Positions 26,505-34,241 of a stretch of DNA of 64,000 nucleotides are shown piece after piece (positions within the stretch are counted from its first letter, which is position 1; every line of letters starts with the position of its first letter). A program made the translations under genes and the position numbers. A model generated the notes under the pieces. That model was given only the letters and a program-made list of their open reading frames with translations, searched no databases and was not told the DNA's origin. The DNA lies in assembly GCF_024347335.1 (NCBI RefSeq), contig NZ_AP025463.1, forward strand, positions 1,550,001-1,614,000. The letters are read 5' to 3'. The stretch comes from Vibrio celticus (GTDB taxonomy: Bacteria > Pseudomonadota > Gammaproteobacteria > Enterobacterales > Vibrionaceae).

Positions 26505-27061
26505 AATACTAACTCCCTAAAGTCATTATCAATATCGTCTTGTGTCACACCGATATATCGCAGAGTCACGCCTTCTGAGCTATGGCGAAGCATCCGCATT
26601 ACTCGTGCAATATCTTTGGTGCTTTTGTATAAGTGATAGCCTCTGGTCTTTCGCATCGAATGAGTCCCCAACGGAAAACTAATCTCTTCACCAATCGATG
26701 AAAACGCTTGGCTAACAGCCCGACGGCTCAATGGGCTGGCAGCTTTGTTTATCGCTTGTTGGTTTCGGTAAGATTGGAATAAGTAGATGTGGTGTGGATT
26801 TTCCTTTTTAATGCGGTGGATGATTTCTAAGCTTCTTGGATTTAGTGCTATCTGCGCTACTTTGCCCGTTTTAGATTCACGGATGGTTAAACGGTCTTCT
26901 TCGATGTCGCTGAACTTAATCGCCAACAAATCAGAAATCCGTAAAGCGAGATTGATACCTACATTCCAGATGTCTGACATTTGCTTACTATGCCGTATTT
27001 CTAATAAGTGGCCGATGAGCTGGATTGTGTCACGGTTTTTCACCGCTTGAACTTCTGCCAT
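26501..27061 (-). CDS. Minimal tyrosine recombinase (FimB-like size)
   Basis: 186 residues. This is the catalytic domain only: R41 (LALRISDLL), K64, H134 and R137 (THSMRKTRGYH), H160 (MLRHSSEG) and nucleophile Y169 (LRYIGV). The full catalytic set is present, and there is no N-terminal core-binding domain, as in the FimB/FimE invertases. It is coupled to an AlpA regulator. It could invert a local segment or help excision. It clearly differs from the island's own P4-type integrase. Confidence 0.8.
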   Translation of the reverse strand: MAEVQAVKNRDTIQLIGHLLEIRHSKQMSDIWNVGINLALRISDLLAIKFSDIEEDRLTIRESKTGKVAQIALNPRSLEIIHRIKKENPHHIYLFQSYRNQQAINKAASPLSRRAVSQAFSSIGEEISFPLGTHSMRKTRGYHLYKSTKDIARVMRMLRHSSEGVTLRYIGVTQDDIDNDFRELVL

Positions 27062-27149
27062 AACGCAGCTTCCTTTTTTCGATGAAAATGATGATTAGAG
27101 GAACTTCAAAGCAGTCCACAAACGAAAAGCCTTGTTCCATAAGGGTTGG

Positions 27150-27180
27150 CAAGTTCCCAAATTGCTAAAATGGGAACTTG
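27150..27180. repeat. Inverted repeat between recombinase and DUF2787 genes
   Basis: A 10 bp perfect stem CAAGTTCCCA / TGGGAACTTG with an 11-base loop. It lies just past the stop of the DUF2787 gene and upstream of the recombinase. It lacks a T-run on either side, so it could be an operator or recombination site instead of a terminator. Confidence 0.5.
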
Positions 27181-27188
27181 GATTCTTT

Positions 27189-27632
27189 TCAGATCTTGGT
27201 GACTTTGATTTGGTCAAACACACCATCAGATAAATACTCCAAAAAGTTACCTTCCCACGTTCGATAGAAAGATTTCACTTCTCGATGTGCTAAAGCGCAA
27301 GGTGCTAAAAACATCTGCCTGAATATGTTGCTCTCAATATTGAAATCAAGCTCGATGGCTAGCTCTGGATAGACACCTCCAGAATAGGCAAAGTCGGTGA
27401 TGTAACAGAGTCGCCACTTATCACCCTCATTGCGGATCATGATTTCTACTGGATGATATCCACCAGCTTCAGCGTTATAGCTCGTGTCACGAAAGTTAAT
27501 GGTTAAGGTATCTGAATAGTAATCCAGACTCGCTTCCTGAACCTGCTTAGTGATTGCGTTATGAAAGCGAGTAGAGATAGGCAGCACACAAGGGTGAAAC
27601 TGCATTGTTTGAATTTTGGTTGCGGCTGGCAT
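27189..27632 (-). CDS. DUF2787 family protein, copy 1
   Basis: 147 residues, mostly beta. It has the family words LTINFRDTSYNAEAGGYHPVEI, YITDFAYSG and DFNIESN, then the Y-R-T-WEGNFLEYL end. DUF2787 proteins are common on Vibrio mobile elements and have no known function. A paralogue lies immediately upstream on the same strand, 22 bases away, and both probably belong to the radC operon. Confidence 0.75.
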   Translation of the reverse strand: MPAATKIQTMQFHPCVLPISTRFHNAITKQVQEASLDYYSDTLTINFRDTSYNAEAGGYHPVEIMIRNEGDKWRLCYITDFAYSGGVYPELAIELDFNIESNIFRQMFLAPCALAHREVKSFYRTWEGNFLEYLSDGVFDQIKVTKI

Positions 27633-27654
27633 GGTATGCCTCCTTGGTTAGTGG

Positions 27655-28107
27655 TTATGCAATCGATGATTTAGTAGGAGTGTCGACATTGACGAGTGTT
27701 GCTTGGATACCGTCAAAGGAGCCTTGTTGAATTTGTTTGAGGAAAGACCGTTCATAGCTTTGATATAGACTGGTTACTTGTGGCTGGTGGAGATCGCAAC
27801 GTTCAATGTCTGGTTGATAGAACCATCCACGCAGAAAATTGAAGTAGAGTTCAACCTCCAGCTTTTCGGTTTGCTCATCTGGGTAAGCAAAGCTAGTCAC
27901 AAAGACGATGCTCCAATGAGTGTTGTCTGATTGGTTTGTCGATCTATTGAGTTGGATCTCTACAGGATGAAAACCACTACGATCTTGGTAGTAGCTCGAC
28001 ACTCGAAAGTTAAGGGCGATACGTGTAGCAAAGGCAGGGATATCTAATCGGTCAGTAAGGGCATTGAGGTATTCCACCAGCAGTCGATGCGGTGTGGTTT
28101 GGCTCAT
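27655..28107 (-). CDS. DUF2787 family protein, copy 2
   Basis: 150 residues. It shares ALNFRVSSYYQDRSGFHPVEI, FVTSFAYPD and YFNFLRG with the neighbouring copy, and a similar YQSYERSFL end, while the rest has diverged. Start overlaps the radC stop by 4 bases (ATGA). Function unknown; the conserved pair suggests a heteromer. Confidence 0.75.
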   Translation of the reverse strand: MSQTTPHRLLVEYLNALTDRLDIPAFATRIALNFRVSSYYQDRSGFHPVEIQLNRSTNQSDNTHWSIVFVTSFAYPDEQTEKLEVELYFNFLRGWFYQPDIERCDLHQPQVTSLYQSYERSFLKQIQQGSFDGIQATLVNVDTPTKSSIA

Positions 28108-28571
28108 AACAAACCTCGCTCAGCAAAGGACACGCATTGCTCACCGACCACAACGTGATCTAATACTCGAATATCAATTAGTGCTAATGCATCAGAAAGA
28201 CGTTGAGTAATTCTACGGTCAGCTTGTGATGGCTCAGGCAAGCCAGATGGATGATTATGACCAAAGATAACCGCTGCCGAGTTCAGCATTAATCCTTCCT
28301 TGACGACTTCCCTTGGATAGACGCTAGCGGCATCAATGGTGCCAAAGAACATCTCCTTGTATTCAATCAGTTGGTTTTGATTATCAAGAAACATCACGGC
28401 AAACACTTCTCTGTCGTAATGCGCAAGTTTCATCTGTAGGTATTGCTTAGTGTTTTCTGGGCTGGTGAATGAGCCAGCCCGAGAATACTTGGCCGCGAGC
28501 AGAGTCGCTGCGGTCTCTAGGATTTGACGAAGCTCTGTAGGCTCGTTTGGCGTGTAATGATTTGAATGCAT
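28104..28571 (-). CDS. radC: RadC-family JAB-domain protein
   Basis: 155 residues. The C-terminal MPN/JAB domain has the metal motif GHNHPSGLPEPSQAD together with a conserved Glu in EYKEMFFG. RadC proteins are frequent on integrative elements; their biochemical role is still unclear (metalloprotease-like fold, not a proven repair protein). It is shorter than chromosomal RadC because the HhH N-terminal part is missing, which is usual for element copies. ATG 28571 has a GAAGGAAAG ribosome site. The frame extends upstream to 28664 without a better start. Confidence 0.85.
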   Translation of the reverse strand: MHSNHYTPNEPTELRQILETAATLLAAKYSRAGSFTSPENTKQYLQMKLAHYDREVFAVMFLDNQNQLIEYKEMFFGTIDAASVYPREVVKEGLMLNSAAVIFGHNHPSGLPEPSQADRRITQRLSDALALIDIRVLDHVVVGEQCVSFAERGLL

Positions 28572-28681
28572 GTACTTTCCTTCTTGTGCGTTAAAGGTAT
28601 GTGCATCCAAGTAATATGTGGTTAAAAAATAATGGAATCCTTCCCCATAGAAGCAGCCCAACAACGCTGGGCCGCTGTATG

Positions 28682-28786
28682 TTATGGTCGCTGTTTATCT
28701 TGTCGTTTAGCCCAGTTGTAACCACTCACAACGCCATAGATGAACAATTCGATTAGCGTCTTAGTTGGTTGGTGGGGATTCACCAT
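28682..28786 (-). CDS. Small ORF, 34 aa, hydrophobic centre
   Basis: Starts at ATG 28786 behind a perfect AAGGAGG site. The sequence begins MVNPHQPTKT, has a hydrophobic segment LIELFIYGVV and a basic end (KRQDKQRP). It overlaps the 3' end of the 30-aa ORF just upstream, suggesting coupling. Too short for family assignment; the ribosome site and coupling are the evidence. Confidence 0.45.
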   Translation of the reverse strand: MVNPHQPTKTLIELFIYGVVSGYNWAKRQDKQRP

Positions 28787-28853
28787 TCGCCTCCTTGTTG
28801 ATGTGGTACAAGCCAGCGCCAACGATAAAGCCAGCAATGAAAACAAATGGCAT
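28761..28853 (-). CDS. Small membrane ORF, 30 aa
   Basis: ATG 28853 is preceded by AGGAGG, 6 bases away. The peptide starts with a hydrophobic stretch (MPFVFIAGFIVGAGLY) and ends in a polar tail. It is probably a single-span membrane peptide. It is followed by, and overlaps, the 34-aa ORF. Function unknown. Confidence 0.45.
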   Translation of the reverse strand: MPFVFIAGFIVGAGLYHINKEANGESPPTN

Positions 28854-28925
28854 AAGTGCCTCCTGATTAGTTTGATTTAAGAAAAGTGCATAAATGGAAG
28901 CCTGCGATTCACTGGCTCCAGAAAG

Positions 28926-28950
28926 GTAATGTGTGGCTAAAAAAAGTTGG
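28926..28950 (-). promoter_or_regulatory. Repeat shared by two minus-strand promoters
   Basis: This 25-base element matches 28611-28635 at 20 of 25 positions (common parts GTAAT, TGTGG and TAAAAAA). Both lie 40-100 bases upstream of minus-strand genes (the 30-aa ORF and radC), so they may be a common operator or promoter. Confidence 0.35.
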
Positions 28951-29027
28951 AGTGTGGTGATTTACGCAGTGGAGTAATTAAATGCACATTCTCGTTATCT
29001 CATGAGTTGAACTAACCGGAATTCATC

Positions 29028-29216
29028 ATGAGATTAATCAAACTAAAAGAAGTCATGTCCTTAACCAGTCTTGCACGATCTACCATCTACAAGTACATGA
29101 GTGAAGGCCAATTTCCCAAAGCAGTGTCATTAGGTTGTCGTTCAGTGGCATGGGTAGAAGAAGAGGTGACAGATTGGGTATTGGAGCGTATTGGTGAGCG
29201 TGATAGCGTTGATTGA
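29028..29216 (+). CDS. AlpA-family regulator, copy 3
   Basis: 62 residues, starting directly with the HTH (MRLIKLKEVMSLTSLARSTIYKYMSEGQFPKAVSLG) and ending with the VAWVEEEVTDWV helix. The start codon lies inside a TCATGAG palindromic context, with only a weak ribosome site (CCGGA). A hairpin follows the stop. It probably regulates island genes. Confidence 0.8.
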   Translation: MRLIKLKEVMSLTSLARSTIYKYMSEGQFPKAVSLGCRSVAWVEEEVTDWVLERIGERDSVD

Positions 29217-29228
29217 CAGATAATGGAT

Positions 29229-29257
29229 GGAAGCTATTACAGCTTCCTTCTATGCCG
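29229..29257 (+). repeat. Left hairpin repeat flanking the Kiwa cassette
   Basis: GGAAGCT / AGCTTCC hairpin followed by TTCTATGCCG. The 19 bases 29239-29257 match 31052-31070 with one mismatch. Confidence 0.75.
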
Positions 29258-29389
29258 TAAAGAAGGTCAGAATATCTTTTGTTCACTTATTAGAAGGTTA
29301 ATTATGTGTGGATACTTGATTAAAAGTAAAGCTCTATTGCATATAAAAACCCTCTTAAATACAATGATATTGATAAGAATGAGGATGTT

Positions 29390-30010
29390 ATGAATCGAAA
29401 AAGTAAAACTAGGCTGTTTTCTTCTGTAGCTATCTTTATTAGTGGTTACATGCCTTTGTTTCTCATCATGATCATCAAGGATGTCAAGAGCATAGCTTGG
29501 TTTGAACATGAACTAGAAACGCCATTTCTTATATTTAATTACATAAAAGTGCCTTGCTCAATAGAATTTGGGAACATTGAGGTCGTCATTTCACTTTTCT
29601 TATTGTCCACAGCAAGTTTAGTTTTTCTTGCTTACATATTACGTAATATCACCAAGATGCCATTCGATATAGAGGTGATTGCGGCTAAAAGCAGGTCTAG
29701 TGAAGTAGTCAATTATACAATTCCATACATGATTTCCTTTGTTGCTTTTGACCTCAGTAAGTGGCAAGACATTACATCACTATTCTTATTTTTGGCTGTT
29801 TTGTGTTTGCTATCTGTACGGAGTCAGAGTGTGTTTATCAATCCGATTTTGGCCGCTCTTGGTTATGGCTTGTATGACTGTAAGTACAGTGAAGCCGGGA
29901 ATGAAAAAGAATGTGTAATGCTATCTAAGCATGACTTATTGTCAGGCAATAGGGAAAGTTACGTGAAGCTCAACAACTATATGGGTATAGTTTCTAATAA
30001 AGGTGGTTAG
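29390..30010 (+). CDS. kwaA: Kiwa anti-phage system membrane protein KwaA
   Basis: 206 residues with about four hydrophobic segments (residues 10-28, 60-82, 105-120, 125-145), a basic N terminus and a soluble tail. This fits KwaA, the inner-membrane sensor of Kiwa. Its partner KwaB starts at the very next base after its stop. In characterised Kiwa, KwaA and KwaB form a membrane complex that senses phage infection and acts on phage DNA. GAGG precedes the ATG. Identification rests mainly on the KwaB neighbour and topology, because KwaA is poorly conserved. Confidence 0.75.
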   Translation: MNRKSKTRLFSSVAIFISGYMPLFLIMIIKDVKSIAWFEHELETPFLIFNYIKVPCSIEFGNIEVVISLFLLSTASLVFLAYILRNITKMPFDIEVIAAKSRSSEVVNYTIPYMISFVAFDLSKWQDITSLFLFLAVLCLLSVRSQSVFINPILAALGYGLYDCKYSEAGNEKECVMLSKHDLLSGNRESYVKLNNYMGIVSNKGG

Positions 30011-30970
30011 ATGCAAGATAAGTTGCAAGTATTAAATGATATTCAAGGCATTGATTTTGATGCTCTTAATGTTCGATTGTGGGTTGTTAAAAAAAGCACA
30101 AATGCGGGTCAGCACTCTTACAGGGCTCTTAGCGTATCCATTGATGGCTTGGATACAGATTTAGTCGCAACTTTACGTAAGTTCTTTTTGGGGGTGGAAA
30201 ACCATGTAGAACCAATACGAGAACTATCAACTTACTCTGCACTTACTGTGGATACAGATGAAGATAGAGCTTTAGTTCACTCTGTTCAAGCTACTGACTT
30301 TGCATGCGTAATTGAAAAAATACGTTTAGGTGCAGATAATGACCCGGTAACAAACATCAACGAGTTCCACAATGCATGGGCATTAGTGGTGGAATTTGGT
30401 CTCGGTGAGCATAAGTTTTTTGCGTTTTCTAAGGTAAAGGGGGGCTGGAACCTTAGGAGAGCATCCACTGTTTCAAGTTGGATATTCGCAGATGGTGATT
30501 TTAAGAAAGTAGAAGTAGGAAATACGTTCTCATTTAGAGATTATTTCGACTTTGTCTCATATGGTGATGATGTTTTTATCCGAGATAAAGCAAACTATGA
30601 ACTGGGCTTGAACATCCGTGAAGGCTTAGAGGCCAAACGAGATTTGTTAGTGGATGCCCTTGCAGATAATGGGATTATTACCTCAGTTGATGATTTAAAA
30701 GTTGCAATAGGCACAAATAAAACACTACTTCGCCGTTTAGTTTCTGCTGAAGAAACTCGTTACTTTGAAGACCAACAGTTTATCGAAGATATGAAAACAA
30801 TTATTGCGGAACATCAGTGGAGCATAGATGTTGATGATGATGGTAAGTTTGTCGTAGATGAAAACAATATCGATTTATTTCTAAAACTAATCAATGACAA
30901 ACGCTTTATTTCTCTGATCAAAAAACAAATGGTTGACGCTGATCGGGTTGAAATTGTAGTAACAGAATAA
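30011..30970 (+). CDS. kwaB: Kiwa anti-phage system protein KwaB (DUF4868)
   Basis: 319 residues, soluble. It matches the DUF4868 family by length and by segments such as VRLWVVKKS, HEPIREL-like and FFAFSKVKGGWNLRR, then FSFRDYFDFVSYGDDVFIRDKANYE, with a helical C terminus rich in acidic residues. KwaB is the DNA-binding effector of Kiwa. It starts one base after the kwaA stop, so the two are translated together. The cassette ends at a hairpin that repeats the one upstream of kwaA. Confidence 0.82.
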   Translation: MQDKLQVLNDIQGIDFDALNVRLWVVKKSTNAGQHSYRALSVSIDGLDTDLVATLRKFFLGVENHVEPIRELSTYSALTVDTDEDRALVHSVQATDFACVIEKIRLGADNDPVTNINEFHNAWALVVEFGLGEHKFFAFSKVKGGWNLRRASTVSSWIFADGDFKKVEVGNTFSFRDYFDFVSYGDDVFIRDKANYELGLNIREGLEAKRDLLVDALADNGIITSVDDLKVAIGTNKTLLRRLVSAEETRYFEDQQFIEDMKTIIAEHQWSIDVDDDGKFVVDENNIDLFLKLINDKRFISLIKKQMVDADRVEIVVTE

Positions 30971-31042
30971 TATTTATTCGTGATCACTTTTTTTGTAAGA
31001 TTTCGGAGTGGGTTTATCATTAGGTCAGCTTGAAATTAAGAA

Positions 31043-31070
31043 AAGGGAGCAACAGCTCCCTTCTATGCCG
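31043..31070. terminator. Right hairpin repeat flanking the Kiwa cassette
   Basis: AAGGGAGC / GCTCCCTT stem with an AACA loop, then TTCTATGCCG as in the left copy. It serves as terminator between kwaB and the convergent lipoprotein gene. Confidence 0.75.
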
Positions 31071-31085
31071 CCAGCTTAAACGTTA

Positions 31086-32567
31086 CTACTTCGTACAGTC
31101 GTACCATCCATCACCACGGTCACACTCATACTTGAATGTCCCATTAGGGTAAGATATGAATCGGTGATGTAACACCATATCGCCATTGGGCATTTCAGCT
31201 GCCGTATTAGTCCGATGCTCAGATACGTTGTTCACACCTTCCTTATAGCGTTTTGTGTGCTCCCACCAATCAGCCCCAACAGAATCTTGAGTACCATAGG
31301 TTTGCGGTAGCGCCGCGATATCAGCATTTAATGCATCAATGTCGATACTCTCTACATCTGTAATGAAGCCTAACCAATGCGCGTACTCACTTGGTACTGT
31401 ATTCCACTTATAACGGCTTCCTTCTTCATCGTACACACCACTCATTCTCGCAGTCGAAAGCGTCATGTTTTGGCTATCAGCAGCATCACTCAAACCAACC
31501 TCATTACACTCCAGTTCACTAAGATCGTAGAACGATGACTTGTTCTCCATACCGTATTGGTTGTCAGTGTCAGCCACCTTTGAAAGTAAGGTTTCTGACT
31601 TACTGCACATGTAATCGTCAAAGCTTGGATCTGAGCTCATGTTACGGTATTCATTCACATAACCCACCGTACCAAAATCAGTAACACTGTCTTCTTGTAG
31701 GTAGTTTCTAATCAAACGCTCAGGTAGCCAGTTGTCATCTACCGCATAGATGGATTCAGACCAGAAGCTACCTTGACGTATAGAAATCGATTTGTACCAT
31801 AACTGTTCATCATCTTGGCGTTGCCAGTCCGTTGGATCGTTAAGGTAGTGAGCCACGTTGATATGTGCATATGGGTACTGAAGCGACAATTCATAAGTCT
31901 CTTCAAATGAAAGTTGAATGGATGCCATAAGCTGCTCAGCAATATCGTAGACCGCACTGTTACCATCCGCTATGTAATCACTCCACAGCTCTTCCTCTGA
32001 GATATTGAAATGCCAAACTAAATCACCCGCTACGTTACGCATGGCGTCTTTTATGGCATTGCGGACTGGTTCATTGTCTTTCACTAATTCACAGCTATAC
32101 GCTGCTCCTTGCTCTCTTTCAACCGTCTGTTTAGCTGACTCCCACAACATTGTGGTGAGTGGCGTAATGTTAACGGAGCCATTCGCTACCTCTTCAGGTA
32201 ACGTGAATGCTGGTGGTAGGTTAAGTACATATGCTTGAGTCACTTCCCCTAAGTCTTCATCAATAGCTCCGACAGGCACATCTACGATCACTGGGACGTA
32301 TTCAAGACAGGCTTGCTGCTCTTCGGTTATGTCACCTTCAATAGTGAACACGCCACCAGCCTCGGTGATAGCTGATGGCTCATCAGGATCGACAACACCA
32401 TTTGAATTAAAATCATAATGAACCGTGGCACCAACGATATAGCCGTCAATAGCACGACCGGATAACAATATAGAGTTGGATGGTTGTGAAGGCTCAGATG
32501 AGCCACCACCGCCGCAACCAGCAAGGGTTGCACTAGCAATAAGCGCAGAAACTAACGTCTTTTTCAT
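31086..32567 (-). CDS. Large lipoprotein of unknown function, 493 aa
   Basis: A lipoprotein signal peptide: MKKTLVSALIASATLAGC, then a GGGGS tract. After it comes a carboxypeptidase-like or EF-hand-like beta segment (GYIVGATVHYDFNSNGVVDPDE, an Asx-rich D-x-N-x-N-G-x-x-D Ca2+-type loop). The rest is long, aromatic and acidic, with several Cys that could pair. It should sit in the outer membrane or periplasm. I do not recognise a family. An envelope protein on a defence island could affect phage adsorption, but this is inference. Confidence 0.65.
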   Translation of the reverse strand: MKKTLVSALIASATLAGCGGGGSSEPSQPSNSILLSGRAIDGYIVGATVHYDFNSNGVVDPDEPSAITEAGGVFTIEGDITEEQQACLEYVPVIVDVPVGAIDEDLGEVTQAYVLNLPPAFTLPEEVANGSVNITPLTTMLWESAKQTVEREQGAAYSCELVKDNEPVRNAIKDAMRNVAGDLVWHFNISEEELWSDYIADGNSAVYDIAEQLMASIQLSFEETYELSLQYPYAHINVAHYLNDPTDWQRQDDEQLWYKSISIRQGSFWSESIYAVDDNWLPERLIRNYLQEDSVTDFGTVGYVNEYRNMSSDPSFDDYMCSKSETLLSKVADTDNQYGMENKSSFYDLSELECNEVGLSDAADSQNMTLSTARMSGVYDEEGSRYKWNTVPSEYAHWLGFITDVESIDIDALNADIAALPQTYGTQDSVGADWWEHTKRYKEGVNNVSEHRTNTAAEMPNGDMVLHHRFISYPNGTFKYECDRGDGWYDCTK

Positions 32568-32673
32568 AGGAAATTCCTTTTTATTAATCGATTGGTTTGC
32601 AGGGATAAATGCATAGAAAACAAAAGCGGCTTACTTTCGTAAACCGCTAATGGTGGGTATTAAACGTGTGGTA

Positions 32674-32808
32674 CTAGCAAGCACATCGGCATGGAGGCAT
32701 ATCGCAAATGTCACAAGTTGAACTGTGGCTACCTCCGCAATATTCACAGCTGAATGAAGCTAGGCAACGGTGCTTGTTAAGTAATGGTCGAATCGCTTTA
32801 ATTGTCAT
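32674..32808 (-). CDS. Cysteine-rich peptide, 44 aa
   Basis: From ATG 32808 the peptide has eight Cys in 44 residues, arranged C..C at CEYCGG, then C and C in STCDICDMPPC, then RCAC at the end. Such spacing suggests two zinc sites or a metallothionein-like cluster. An in-frame start at 32871 would add 21 residues. The ATG at 32808 is chosen for its compact product. Function unknown. Confidence 0.4.
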   Translation of the reverse strand: MTIKAIRPLLNKHRCLASFSCEYCGGSHSSTCDICDMPPCRCAC

Positions 32809-32899
32809 GAACTTGTCTCCCCGTCTATGTCGTAGTGGATCACATAGAAAGACGGCAACCCTATGTGACATCCGTGTTTGTTGTCAGGTTATCAATAGG

Positions 32900-32916
32900 T
32901 TGGGCATCTGGTGTCG
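32900..32916. repeat. 17 bp repeat, copy 1
   Basis: TTGGGCATCTGGTGTCG, identical to 34069-34085. It lies about 90 bases upstream of the Cys-rich gene on the minus strand. Confidence 0.7.
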
Positions 32917-32928
32917 CATGGGGCAGCA

Positions 32929-33933
32929 CTAAGTGAGACCGCTATCGCTATTTAGAGAAGCGCTTTGAAATCGTGTGTTTTTAGCTGATGGCTGTGTAGG
33001 TTGTTGTTCTACAAAGGTGAGGTGGTTTTTATGTGCTTCTACCCACGCGACTAATGGAGGTGTATTAGAAACCGTAGCAGTAACGTGTAGATACGTATCG
33101 TATTCGGAAATGCGTTGATCGTTGGAAAGTGGTGTCCGGTAGAGATGTTCACCAGCTTGTTTAGTAATAGTGAATTCGAGTGTATAACGCTCATGCTCTG
33201 TATTGGTGTATCCCGATACTGAGTGCTGCAAGTCAAAGTCTTGTGGGTAAGCAAACGTGAAGGTTGATAATGTGACTTTGTGAATCTGGCTGACATCAAC
33301 AAAAGTAGTGTCTTTATCTCCCTTCTGGCGGTACACCAATATCAATGTATTGCTTTGCTGTGAAAGGCCTAATGGCATGACATCTTTTCTGTGTTGCCCT
33401 CCTTCAGAGTAATAGTGCAAGCTTAACCAACGATTGAGATAGAGCCCTTGACTGATCGTAGAGTAAATGTCTGGGTTGATATTTTCACTTAGTTGGTAAG
33501 CATTTTGAAATATAACCTTTCTCAGCCATTGGGATTCTTTCGATTCCTGACCGAGAGATTTCAAATGGTAATTGGCGTCTTCAAATAAGCTATGGAAAGT
33601 ATGGGTTACATTGGACGGGATTAAAAAATGAATGTGAGACTCAACCAGACACAACAATAGTGCTTCTTGAGTACCGGAGCCAACAAGAGATTTAGTTTGC
33701 TTTCGTTGGTATCCATAAGGTTTGTCACGAGCATCTCGGTCAATATCAAAATATTCAAGTAACACATCAAGGTTACGTTGAATCGTTCGAATATCTCTAT
33801 CAATACCTATCTCCTGAAGCTGTGCTTTGAGATCAGAAGCCGTGACTTTATGCCAATACGGTATGCGCTTGTATAGCTCAAGCGCTAGCACCATATGCTG
33901 GCGAGTGCTCACATGAGTAGGTTTACTCATCAT
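32929..33933 (-). CDS. WYL-domain transcriptional regulator
   Basis: About 334 residues. An N-terminal winged HTH (residues 10-75, KVTASDLKAQLQEIGIDRDIRTIQRNLDVL) precedes a WYL domain (about 150-240, with RWLSLHYYSEGGQHRKDVMPLGLSQQSNTLILVYRQKG), and a C-terminal WCX-like part follows. Such proteins (BrxR/CapW type) repress defence genes on phage islands and respond to nucleic acid signals. GTG 33939 is in frame, but ATG 33933 has AAAGG 5 bases before it. The gene lies between two copies of a 17 bp repeat, and the defence operon follows on the other strand. Confidence 0.8.
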   Translation of the reverse strand: MMSKPTHVSTRQHMVLALELYKRIPYWHKVTASDLKAQLQEIGIDRDIRTIQRNLDVLLEYFDIDRDARDKPYGYQRKQTKSLVGSGTQEALLLCLVESHIHFLIPSNVTHTFHSLFEDANYHLKSLGQESKESQWLRKVIFQNAYQLSENINPDIYSTISQGLYLNRWLSLHYYSEGGQHRKDVMPLGLSQQSNTLILVYRQKGDKDTTFVDVSQIHKVTLSTFTFAYPQDFDLQHSVSGYTNTEHERYTLEFTITKQAGEHLYRTPLSNDQRISEYDTYLHVTATVSNTPPLVAWVEAHKNHLTFVEQQPTQPSAKNTRFQSASLNSDSGLT

Positions 33934-34241
33934 GCGCACCTTTAGCGAAGCGGATCAAAATAGAGGTGACGGTATAACGATCTTGGAACAAGTCACTCTC
34001 ACTCTATTGATAGCAAGAGACGAAGCTCGACACGCTAGGCTTTAAGGTGAGTTGATTGTATGAGTCGCTTGGGCATCTGGTGTCGGATGAAAGCGTACAA
34101 TTGAAATTAATTGAATAATCGAGGCGGGCATAATGAACTCCTATGCTGGTTGATACATAGGAGTAATATGTGTGTGAAATTTATTGGATTGAATAATTGA
34201 AAAGTAGGAGAAGGGTTTGGGGCTTCTCCATATTCATAGCG
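33934..34241. other. Intergenic region upstream of the WYL gene
   Basis: About 300 bases without a gene. It holds the 17 bp repeat copy and must contain the WYL promoter; no other structure is obvious. Confidence 0.5.
34069..34085. repeat. 17 bp repeat, copy 2
   Basis: TTGGGCATCTGGTGTCG again, about 135 bases upstream of the WYL gene start on the minus strand. This fits an operator shared with copy 1. Confidence 0.7.

Noticed and set aside
32708..32932. 74-codon plus-strand ORF opposite the Cys-rich gene
   Set aside because: No ribosome site, and its frame follows from the opposite-strand codons of the Cys-rich peptide region.
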